Shown here in pieces: positions 52,581 to 63,600 of a DNA stretch of 64,000 nucleotides. The notes below the pieces were generated by a model. That model saw nothing but the letters and a program-made list of their open reading frames with translations. It did not search any database and had not been told where the DNA came from. The first letter of the stretch is position 1. Each line of letters begins with the position of its first letter. Origin of the DNA: Metopolophium dirhodum (taxonomy: Eukaryota > Arthropoda > Insecta > Hemiptera > Aphididae); contig NW_026869896.1 in NCBI RefSeq assembly GCF_019925205.1, positions 2,356,001 through 2,420,000 of the forward strand, written 5' to 3'. A program made the translations under genes and the position numbers.

Positions 52581-53183
52581 GTGTTTGCAATTGTCTGATG
52601 TTTTTTTTAATTTGAAATGATGTACACCAAAAATGGAAATGTTAATATCAAAGTATTTATTGACTTCTAAATTCTAGTTTTGCGTACAACTAGATATCTA
52701 TAGTTGACTAATGTATTTGCAATTGACTAAAGTCTCATTCATCAACTTATTATGTTTTTTATAAATTTAAAATTATGTAACCCAAAACTAAAAAATGTTC
52801 ATATAAGCGTTAATATTGAGTTCTAAATTCTAGTTTTCTGATCATGTTGTTTATGTATAATGGATAAATGTATTTGCAATTATCTGAAGTCTTATTCAAC
52901 AAAGATTTAAGGTTTTTTTAATTTGAAATGATTTTCCCTAATAATGAAAAATGTTAATATTAACATAATAATTGAGTTCTAAATTCTAGTTTTCTGAACA
53001 TCTAGTTAATTTATAGTGGATAAATGTATTTGCAATTGTCTGAAATCTTATTCATCAACATTTTATGTTTTTTTATAAATTTGAAATGATGTAACCCAAG
53101 ACTAAAAAATGTTCATATAAGCCTTAATATTGAGTTCTAAATTCTAGTTTTCTGAACATCTAGTTAATTTATAGTAGATAAAT
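52581..53183 (+). repeat. 8-monomer HOR unit 4, partial (4 monomers)
   Basis: D, GACTAAAG, CAACAAAGATTT and CAACATTTTATG monomers, after which the sequence continues through TATAGTAG to a GTATTTGCGATTG monomer at 53184, as in the 9-mer HOR, rather than to CAACAACAAC. The homogeneous array therefore ends by returning to the ancestral order. Confidence 0.88.
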
Positions 53184-53339
53184 GTATTTGCGATTGTCTG
53201 AAGTCTTATTCGTCAACAAATTAGGTTTTTTATAAATTTGAAATGATGTACCCCAACAATGAAAATGTTAATATCTCCGTAATTATTGACTTCTAAATTC
53301 TAGTTTTCTGATCATCTAGTTAATTTATAGTGGATAAAT

Positions 53340-54283
53340 GTATTTGCAATTGTCTGAAGTCTTATTCGTCAACAAATTATGTTTTTTTTTAATTTGAAAT
53401 GATGTACCCCAACATTGAATAATGTTAATATGAACGTAATTATTGATTTTTAATTTCTAGTTTTGGGTTCAACTAATCTATCTATAGGTGACTAATGTAT
53501 CTACAATTGTCTGAAGTCTTATTCGTCAACAAATTATGTTTTTTTTTAATTTGAAATGATGTACCGCAACAATGAAAAATATTAATATAAGCGGAATTAT
53601 TGAGTTTTAAATTCTAGTTCGCACATCATCTAGTTAATGTATAGTGGATAAATGTATTTGCAATTGTCTGAAATCTTATTCATCAACATATTATGTTTTT
53701 TTTTTAATTTGAAATGATGTACCCCAACAATGAATAACGTTAATATTAACGTAATAATTAAGTTCTAAATTCTAGTTTTGGGTTCAACTAATCTATATAT
53801 AGGTGACTAATGTATCTACAATTGTCTGAAGTCTTATTCGTCAACAAATTATGTTTTTTTTTAATTTGAAATGATGTACCCCAACATTGAATAATGTTAA
53901 TATGAACGTAATTATTGATTTTTAATTTCTAGTTTTGGGTTCAACTAATCTATCTATAGGTGACTAATGTATCTACAATTGTCTGAAGTCTTATTCGTCA
54001 ACAAATTATGTTTTTTTTTAATTTGAAATGATGTACCGCAACAATGAAAAATATTAATATAAGCGGAATTATTGAGTTTTAAATTCTAGTTCGCACATCA
54101 TCTAGTTAATGTATAGTGGATAAATGTATTTGCAATTGTCTGAAATCTTATTCATCAACATATTATGTTTTTTTTTTAATTTGAAATGATGTACCCCAAC
54201 AATGAATAACGTTAATATTAACGTAATAATTAAGTTCTAAATTCTAGTTTTGGGTTCAACTAATCTATCTATAGGTGACTAAT
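53340..54283 (+). repeat. 3-monomer tandem duplication (472 + 472 bp)
   Basis: Monomer starts 53340, 53497 and 53654 are repeated as 53812, 53969 and 54126. The classes are AACATTGAATAATG, CCGCAACAATG and AATAACGTTAATATTAACG. The joint monomer reads CTAATCTATATATAGGTGAC near 53793, where the usual form is CTATCTATAGG, an end otherwise found with HOR A and 1351-bp HOR monomers. The doublet is copied in full at 57975-58917. Confidence 0.9.
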
Positions 54284-54753
54284 GTATTTGCAATTGTCTG
54301 AAGTCTTATTCATCAACTTAATATGTTTTTTATAAATTTGAAATTATGTAACCCAAGACTAAAAAATGTTCATATAAGCGTTAATATTGAGTTCTAAATT
54401 CTAGTTTTCTGATCATGTAGTTTATGTATAGTGGATAAATGTATTTTCAATTGTCTGAAGTCTTATTCAACAACAACTTATGTGTTTTTTTTATTTGAAA
54501 TGATTTACTCCATCAATGAAAAATATTAATATAAGCGTAATTATTGAGTTTTAAATTCTAGTCTGCAGATCATCTAGTTAATGTATAGTGGATAAATGTA
54601 TTTGCAATTGTCTGAAGTCTTATTCATCAACATATTATGTTTTTTTTTAATTTGAAATGATGTACACCAACAATGGAAATGTTAATATCAAAGTATTCAT
54701 TGACTTCTAAATTCTATTTTTCTGATCATCTAGTTAATGTATAGTGGATAAAT

Positions 54754-55984
54754 GTGTTTGCAATTGTCTGATGTTTTTTTTAATTTGAAATGATGTACAC
54801 CAAAAATGGAAATGTTAATATCAAAGTATTTATTGACTTCTAAATTCTAGTTTTGCGTACAACTAGATATCTATAGTTGACTAATGTATTTGCAATTGAC
54901 TAAAGTCTCATTCATCAACTTATTATGTTTTTTATAAATTTAAAATTATGTAACCCAAAACTAAAAAATGTTCATATAAGCGTTAATATTGAGTTCTAAA
55001 TTCTAGTTTTCTGATCATGTTGTTTATGTATAATGGATAAATGTATTTGCAATTATCTGAAGTCTTATTCAACAAAGATTTAAGGTTTTTTTAATTTGAA
55101 ATGATTTTCCCTAATAATGAAAAATGTTAATATTAACATAATAATTGAGTTCTAAATTCTAGTTTTCTGAACATCTAGTTAATTTATAGTGGATAAATGT
55201 ATTTGCAATTGTCTGAAATCTTATTCATCAACATTTTATGTTTTTTTATAAATTTGAAATGATGTAACCCAAGACTAAAAAATGTTCATATAAGCCTTAA
55301 TATTGAGTTCTAAATTCTAGTTTTCTGAACATCTAGTTAATTTATAGTGGATAAATGTATTTGCAATTGTCTGAAGTCTTATTCAACAACAACTTATGTG
55401 TTTTTTTTATTTGAAATGATTTACTCCATCAATGAAAAATATTAATATAAGCGTAATTATTGAGTTTTAAATTCTAGTCTGCAGATCATCTAGTTAATGT
55501 ATAGTGGATAAATGTATTTGCAATTGTCTGAAGTCTTATTCATCAACATATTATGTTTTTTTTTTAATTTGAAATGATGTACCCCAACATTGAATAATGT
55601 TAATATGAACGTAATTATTGATTTTTAATTTCTAGTTTTGGGTTCAACTAATCTATCTATAGGTGACTAATGTATCTACAATTGTCTGAAGTCTTATTCG
55701 TCAACAAATTATGTTTTTTTTTAATTTGAAATGATGTACCTCAACAATGAAAAATATAAATATAAGGGAAATTATTGAGTTTTAAATTCTAGTTCGCACA
55801 TCATCTAGTTAATGTATAGTGGATAAATGTATTTGCAATTGTCTGAAGTCTTATTCGTCAAGATATTATGTTTTTTTTTAATTTGAAATGATGTACACCA
55901 ACAATGGAAATGTTAATATCAAAGTATTCATTGACTTCTAAATTCTATTTTTCTGATCATCTAGTTAATGTATAGTGGATAAAT
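54754..55984 (+). repeat. 8-monomer HOR, second array, unit 1 (1231 bp)
   Basis: Exactly 5868 bp from the unit at 48886 and preceded by the same fused monomer. Monomer order and lengths match. The CCTCAACAATG monomer (about 55740) has the CTAGTTCGCAC form, as in units 1 and 2 of the first array. Confidence 0.93.
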
Positions 55985-57215
55985 GTGTTTGCAATTGTCT
56001 GATGTTTTTTTTAATTTGAAATGATGTACACCAAAAATGGAAATGTTAATATCAAAGTATTTATTGACTTCTAAATTCTAGTTTTGCGTACAACTAGATA
56101 TCTATAGTTGACTAATGTATTTGCAATTGACTAAAGTCTCATTCATCAACTTATTATGTTTTTTATAAATTTAAAATTATGTAACCCAAAACTAAAAAAT
56201 GTTCATATAAGCGTTAATATTGAGTTCTAAATTCTAGTTTTCTGATCATGTTGTTTATGTATAATGGATAAATGTATTTGCAATTATCTGAAGTCTTATT
56301 CAACAAAGATTTAAGGTTTTTTTAATTTGAAATGATTTTCCCTAATAATGAAAAATGTTAATATTAACATAATAATTGAGTTCTAAATTCTAGTTTTCTG
56401 AACATCTAGTTAATTTATAGTGGATAAATGTATTTGCAATTGTCTGAAATCTTATTCATCAACATTTTATGTTTTTTTATAAATTTGAAATGATGTAACC
56501 CAAGACTAAAAAATGTTCATATAAGCCTTAATATTGAGTTCTAAATTCTAGTTTTCTGAACATCTAGTTAATTTATAGTGGATAAATGTATTTGCAATTG
56601 TCTGAAGTCTTATTCAACAACAACTTATGTGTTTTTTTTATTTGAAATGATTTACTCCATCAATGAAAAATATTAATATAAGCGTAATTATTGAGTTTTA
56701 AATTCTAGTCTGCAGATCATCTAGTTAATGTATAGTGGATAAATGTATTTGCAATTGTCTGAAGTCTTATTCATCAACATATTATGTTTTTTTTTTAATT
56801 TGAAATGATGTACCCCAACATTGAATAATGTTAATATGAACGTAATTATTGATTTTTAATTTCTAGTTTTGGGTTCAACTAATCTATCTATAGGTGACTA
56901 ATGTATCTACAATTGTCTGAAGTCTTATTCGTCAACAAATTATGTTTTTTTTTAATTTGAAATGATGTACCTCAACAATGAAAAATATAAATATAAGGGA
57001 AATTATTGAGTTTTAAATTCCAGTTCGCACATCATCTAGTTAATGTATAGTGGATAAATGTATTTGCAATTGTCTGAAGTCTTATTCGTCAAGATATTAT
57101 GTTTTTTTTTAATTTGAAATGATGTACACCAACAATGGAAATGTTAATATCAAAGTATTCATTGACTTCTAAATTCTATTTTTCTGATCATCTAGTTAAT
57201 GTATAGTGGATAAAT
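55985..57215 (+). repeat. 8-monomer HOR, second array, unit 2 (1231 bp)
   Basis: Carries AATTCCAGTTCGCAC near 57018, the change found only in unit 3 of the first array. It lacks that unit's AACCAAAAAC change and its longer T-tracts. The second array thus has two complete units against three in the first. Confidence 0.92.
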
Positions 57216-57818
57216 GTGTTTGCAATTGTCTGATGTTTTTTTTAATTTGAAATGATGTACACCAAAAATGGAAATGTTAATATCAAAGTATTTATTGACT
57301 TCTAAATTCTAGTTTTGCGTACAACTAGATATCTATAGTTGACTAATGTATTTGCAATTGACTAAAGTCTCATTCATCAACTTATTATGTTTTTTATAAA
57401 TTTAAAATTATGTAACCCAAAACTAAAAAATGTTCATATAAGCGTTAATATTGAGTTCTAAATTCTAGTTTTCTGATCATGTTGTTTATGTATAATGGAT
57501 AAATGTATTTGCAATTATCTGAAGTCTTATTCAACAAAGATTTAAGGTTTTTTTAATTTGAAATGATTTTCCCTAATAATGAAAAATGTTAATATTAACA
57601 TAATAATTGAGTTCTAAATTCTAGTTTTCTGAACATCTAGTTAATTTATAGTGGATAAATGTATTTGCAATTGTCTGAAATCTTATTCATCAACATTTTA
57701 TGTTTTTTTATAAATTTGAAATGATGTAACCCAAGACTAAAAAATGTTCATATAAGCCTTAATATTGAGTTCTAAATTCTAGTTTTCTGAACATCTAGTT
57801 AATTTATAGTAGATAAAT
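57216..57818 (+). repeat. 8-monomer HOR, second array, partial unit (4 monomers)
   Basis: Corresponds to 52581-53183 at an offset of 4635 and leads likewise into a GTATTTGCGATTG monomer (57819). The change of offset from 5868 to 4635 across this array measures the difference of one unit. Confidence 0.88.
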
Positions 57819-57974
57819 GTATTTGCGATTGTCTGAAGTCTTATTCGTCAACAAATTAGGTTTTTTATAAATTTGAAATGATGTACCCCAACAATGAAAA
57901 TGTTAATATCTCCGTAATTATTGACTTCTAAATTCTAGTTTTCTGATCATCTAGTTAATTTATAGTGGATAAAT

Positions 57975-58917
57975 GTATTTGCAATTGTCTGAAGTCTTAT
58001 TCGTCAACAAATTATGTTTTTTTTTAATTTGAAATGATGTACCCCAACATTGAATAATGTTAATATGAACGTAATTATTGATTTTTAATTTCTAGTTTTG
58101 GGTTCAACTAATCTATCTATAGGTGACTAATGTATCTACAATTGTCTGAAGTCTTATTCGTCAACAAATTATGTTTTTTTTTAATTTGAAATGATGTACC
58201 GCAACAATGAAAAATATTAATATAAGCGGAATTATTGAGTTTTAAATTCTAGTTCGCACATCATCTAGTTAATGTATAGTGGATAAATGTATTTGCAATT
58301 GTCTGAAATCTTATTCATCAACATATTATGTTTTTTTTTTAATTTAAATGATGTACCCCAACAATGAATAACGTTAATATTAACGTAATAATTAAGTTCT
58401 AAATTCTAGTTTTGGGTTCAACTAATCTATATATAGGTGACTAATGTATCTACAATTGTCTGAAGTCTTATTCGTCAACAAATTATGTTTTTTTTTAATT
58501 TGAAATGATGTACCCCAACATTGAATAATGTTAATATGAACGTAATTATTGATTTTTAATTTCTAGTTTTGGGTTCAACTAATCTATCTATAGGTGACTA
58601 ATGTATCTACAATTGTCTGAAGTCTTATTCGTCAACAAATTATGTTTTTTTTTAATTTGAAATGATGTACCGCAACAATGAAAAATATTAATATAAGCGG
58701 AATTATTGAGTTTTAAATTCTAGTTCGCACATCATCTAGTTAATGTATAGTGGATAAATGTATTTGCAATTGTCTGAAATCTTATTCATCAACATATTAT
58801 GTTTTTTTTTTAATTTGAAATGATGTACCCCAACAATGAATAACGTTAATATTAACGTAATAATTAAGTTCTAAATTCTAGTTTTGGGTTCAACTAATCT
58901 ATCTATAGGTGACTAAT
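57975..58917 (+). repeat. 3-monomer tandem duplication, second copy (471 + 472 bp)
   Basis: Corresponds to 53340-54283. The single difference I noticed is one missing G in AATTTAAATGATG near 58343, where the sister copy has AATTTGAAATGATG. After 58918 the match continues to about 59.13 kb; there the first copy goes to a CTCCATCAATG / CTGCAG monomer and this one to CCCCATCAATG and then block C, so the right-hand limit of the large duplication is near 59.13 kb. Confidence 0.88.
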
Positions 58918-59231
58918 GTATTTGCAATTGTCTGAAGTCTTATTCATCAACTTAATATGTTTTTTATAAATTTGAAATTATGTAACCCAAGACTAAAAAA
59001 TGTTCATATAAGCGTTAATATTGAGTTCTAAATTCTAGTTTTCTGATCATGTAGTTTATGTATAGTGGATAAATGTATTTTCAATTGTCTGAAGTCTTAT
59101 TCAACAACAACTTATGTGTTTTTTTTATTTGAAATGATTTACCCCATCAATGAAAAATGTTAATACTAACGTAATTATTGAGTTCTAAATTCTAGTTTTC
59201 TGAACATCTAGTTAATTTATAGTGGATAAAT

Positions 59232-60175
59232 GTATTTGCAATTGTCTGAAGTCTTTATCAACAACAATTTATGTTTTTTTGTTAATTTGAAATGATGTAC
59301 CCCAACAATGAATATGTTAATTTCAACGTATTTATTGACTTCTAAATTCTAGTTTTCTGATCATCTAGTTTATGTTTAGTGGATAAATGTGTTTGCAATT
59401 GTCTGAAGTCTTATTCATCAACATATTTTTTTTTTTTTTTTAATTTGAAATGATGTACCCCAACAATGAATAACGTTAATATTAACGTAATAATTAAGTT
59501 CTAAATTCTAGTTTTGGGTTCAACTAATCTATCTATAGGTGACTAATGTATTTGCAATTGTCTGAAGTCTTATTCATCAACTTAATATGTTTTTTATAAA
59601 TTTGAAATTATGTAACCCAAGACTAAAAAATGTTCATATAAGCGTTAATATTGAGTTCTAAGTTCTAGTTTTCTGATCATGTAGTTTATGTATAGTGGAT
59701 AAATGTATTTTCAATTGTCTGAAGTCTTATTCAACAACAACTTATGTGTTTTTTTTATTTGAAATGATGTACCCCAACAATGAATATGTTAATATCAACG
59801 TATTTATTGACTTCTAAATTCTAGTTTTGCGTACAACTAATCTATCTATAGGTGAGTAATGTATTTGCAATTGCCTGAAATCTTATTCAACAACAACTTA
59901 TGTGTTTTTTTTTATTTGAAATGATTTACCCCATCAATGAATAACGTTAATATGAACGAAATTATTGATTTCTTAATTCTAGTTTTGGGTTCAACTAATC
60001 TATCTATAGGTGACTAATGTATTTGAGACTGTCTAAAGTCTTATTCGTAAACAAATTATGTTTTTTTTTTAATTTGAAATGATGTACACCAACAATGGAA
60101 ATGTTAATATCAAAGTATTTATTGACTTCTAAATTCTAGTTTTCTGATCATCTAGTTAATGTATAGTGGATAAAT
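59232..60175 (+). repeat. Block C copy (944 bp)
   Basis: The last complete copy, about 13.2 kb from the nearest other. Private changes include a T-tract broken by G (TATGTTTTTTTGTTAATTTG near 59275) and GAACGAAATTATTG near 59956, where others read GAACGTAATTATTG. It is followed by the CAACTG monomer and then the short-monomer HOR, a neighbour unlike that of any other C block. Confidence 0.87.
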
Positions 60176-60332
60176 GTATTTGCAACTGTCTGAAGTCTTA
60201 TTCGTCAACAAATTATGTTTTTTTTTAATTTGAAATGATGTACCCCAACAATGAAAAATATTAATATAAGCGTAATTATTGAGTTTTAAATTCTAGTTCG
60301 CACATCATCTAGTTAATGTATAGTGGATAAAT

Positions 60333-61683
60333 GTATTTGCAATTGTCTGAAGTCTTATTCAACAACAATTTATGTATTATTATTATTTATTTATATATTA
60401 ATTATTGATTTTTAAATTCTAGTTTTGGGTTCAACTAATCTATCTATAGGTGACTAATGTATTTGAGATTGTCTGAAGTCTTATTCAACAACAATTTATG
60501 TATAATTATTATTTATTTATATATTAATTATTGGTTTTTAAATTCTAGTTTTGGGTTTCAACTTATCTATCTATATGTGACCAATGTATTTGCGATTGTC
60601 TGAAGTCTTATTCAACAACAACTTATGTGTTTTATTTATTTGAAATGATTTACCCCATCAATGAAAAATTTTAATATTATCGTAATAATTGAGTTCTAAA
60701 TTCTAGTTTCCTGAAGGTCTAGTAAATTTATAGTGGATAAATGTATTTGCAATTGTCTGAAGTCTTATTCATCAACATATTTTTTTTTTTTTAATTTGAA
60801 ATGATGTACACCAACAATGGAAATGTTAATATCAAAGTATTTATTGAGTTCTAAATTCTAGTCTGCAGATCATCTAGTTAATGTATAGTGGATAAATGTA
60901 TTTGCAATTGTCTGAAGTTTTATTCATCAACATATTATGCTTTTTTTTAATTTGAAATGATGTACCCCAACAATGAAAAATATTAATATAAGCGTAATTA
61001 TTGAGTTTTAAATTCTAGTTTTGGGTTCAACTAATCTATATATAGGTGACTAATGTATCTACAATTGTCTGAAGTCTTATTCGTCAACAAATTATGTTTT
61101 TTTTTAATTTGAAATGATGTACCCCAACAATGAAAAATATTAATATAAGCGTAATTATTGATTTTTAAATTCTAGTTTTGGGTTTCAACTTATCTATCTA
61201 TATGTGACCAATGTATTTGCGATTGTCTGAAGTCTTATTCGTCAACAAATTAGGTTTTTTATAAATTTTAAATGATGTAACCCAAGACTAAAAAATGTTC
61301 ATATAAGCGTTAATATTGAGTTCTAAATTCTAGTTTTCTGATCATGTAGTTTATGTATAGTGGATAAATGTGTTTGGTATTGTCTGAAGTCTTATTCATC
61401 AACATATTATGTTTTTTTTTAATTTGAAATAATGTACACCAACAATGGAAATGTTAATATCAAAGTATTTATTGACTTCTAAATTCTAGTTTTCTGATCA
61501 TCTAGTTAATGAATAGTGGATAAATGTATTTGCAACTGTCTGAAGTCTTATTCGTCAACAAATTATGTTTTTTTTTTAATTTGAAATGATGTACCCCAAC
61601 AATGAAAAATATTAATATAAGCGTAATTATTGAGTTTTAAATTTTAGTTCGCACATCATCTAGTTAATGTATAGTGGATAAAT
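60333..61683 (+). repeat. 1351-bp 9-monomer HOR, unit 1
   Basis: Begins with the two short TATTATT/TATAATT monomers (60333 and 60459) and runs to the next pair at 61684. Differences from unit 2 include GTGTTTTATTTATTTG near 60630, a T-tract of 13 rather than 14 near 60780, and GTTTGGTATTG near 61373. The segment is related to 36.2-37.2 and 42.5-43.6 kb, which hold single versions of the same monomer set in a different cyclic context. Confidence 0.9.
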
Positions 61684-63034
61684 GTTTTTGCAATTGTCTG
61701 AAGTCTTATTCAACAACAATTTATGTATTATTATTATTTATTTATATATTAATTATTGATTTTTAAATTCTAGTTTTGGGTTCAACTAATCTATCTATAG
61801 GTGACTAATGTATTTGAGATTGTCTGAAGTCTTATTCAACAACAATTTATGTATAATTATTATTTATTTATATATTAATTATTGGTTTTTAAATTCTAGT
61901 TTTGGGTTTCAACTTATCTATCTATATGTGACCAATGTATTTGCGATTGTCTGAAGTCTTATTCAACAACAACTTATGTGTTTTTTTTATTTGAAATGAT
62001 TTACCCCATCAATGAAAAATTTTAATATTATCGTAATAATTGAGTTCTAAATTCTAGTTTCCTGAAGGTCTAGTAAATTTATAGTGGATAAATGTATTTG
62101 CAATTGTCTGAAGTCTTATTCATCAACATATTTTTTTTTTTTTTAATTTGAAATGATGTACACCAACAATGGAAATGTTAATATCAAAGTATTTATTGAG
62201 TTCTAAATTCTAGTCTGCAGATCATCTAGTTAATGTATAGTGGATAAATGTATTTGCAATTGTCTGAAGTTTTATTCATCAACATATTATGCTTTTTTTT
62301 AATTTGAAATGATGTACCCCAACAATGAAAAATATTAATATAAGCGTAATTATTGAGTTTTAAATTCTAGTTTTGGGTTCAACTAATCTATATATAGGTG
62401 ACTAATGTATCTACAATTGTCTGAAGTCTTATTCGTCAACAAATTATGTTTTTTTTTAATTTGAAATGATGTACCCCAACAATGAAAAATATTAATATAA
62501 GCGTAATTATTGATTTTTAAATTCTAGTTTTGGGTTTCAACTTATCTATCTATATGTGACCAATGTATTTGCGATTGTCTGAAGTCTTATTCGTCAACAA
62601 ATTAGGTTTTTTATAAATTTTAAATGATGTAACCCAAGACTAAAAAATGTTCATATAAGCGTTAATATTGAGTTCTAAATTCTAGTTTTCTGATCATGTA
62701 GTTTATGTATAGTGGATAAATGTGTTTGCTATTGTCTGAAGTCTTATTCATCAACATATTATGTTTTTTTTTAATTTGAAATAATGTACACCAACAATGG
62801 AAATGTTAATATCAAAGTATTTATTGACTTCTAAATTCTAGTTTTCTGATCATCTAGTTAATGAATAGTGGATAAATGTATTTGCAACTGTCTGAAGTCT
62901 TATTCGTCAACAAATTATGTTTTTTTTTAATTTGAAATGATGTACCCCAACAATGAAAAATATTAATATAAGCGTAATTATTGAGTTTTAAATTTTAGTT
63001 CGCACATCATCTAGTTAATGTATAGTGGATAAAT
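61684..63034 (+). repeat. 1351-bp 9-monomer HOR, unit 2
   Basis: Monomer starts are 61684, 61810, 61937, 62094, 62250, 62407, 62565, 62722 and 62878, with lengths 126, 127, 157, 156, 157, 158, 157, 156 and 157 bp. Marks include CTGAAGGTCTAGTAAATTT (about 62.07 kb), CTGCAG (about 62.22), GTTTTATTC (about 62.27), GTTTGCTATTG (62.72) and AATGAATAGTGG (about 62.86). The first monomer has the rare start GTTTTTGCAATTG. Confidence 0.92.
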
Positions 63035-63600
63035 GTATTTGCAATTGTCTGAAGTCTTATTCAACAACAATTTATGTATTATTATTATTTATTTATATAT
63101 TAATTATTGATTTTTAAATTCTAGTTTTGGGTTCAACTAATCTATCTATAGGTGACTAATGTATTTGAGATTGTCTGAAGTCTTATTCAACAACAATTTA
63201 TGTATAATTATTATTTATTTATATATTAATTATTGGTTTTTAAATTCTAGTTTTGGGTTTCAACTTATCTATCTATATGTGACCAATGTATTTGCGATTG
63301 TCTGAAGTCTTATTCAACAACAACTTATGTGTTTTTTTTATTTGAAATGATTTACCCCATCAATGAAAAATTTTAATATTATCGTAATAATTGAGTTCTA
63401 AATTCTAGTTTCCTGAAGGTCTAGTAAATTTATAGTGGATAAATGTATTTGCAATTGTCTGAAGTCTTATTCATCAACATATTTTTTTTTTTTTTAATTT
63501 GAAATGATGTACACCAACAATGGAAATGTTAATATCAAAGTATTTATTGAGTTCTAAATTCTAGTCTGCAGATCATCTAGTTAATGTATAGTGGATAAAT
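63035..63600 (+). repeat. 1351-bp HOR, unit 3, partial (4 monomers)
   Basis: Matches the first four monomers of unit 2 up to the CTGCAG end. The following monomer then reads GTCTGATG (D class) instead of GTCTGAAGTTTTATTC, so the periodicity stops at 63601. Confidence 0.9.

Noticed and set aside
48572..59130. Assembly artefact as the cause of the near-identical 5.9-kb and 4.6-kb segments
   Set aside because: Cannot be excluded from sequence alone, but the copies differ by one full unit, by T-tract lengths and by a 1-bp deletion at 58343, which argues against simple duplication of the same reads.
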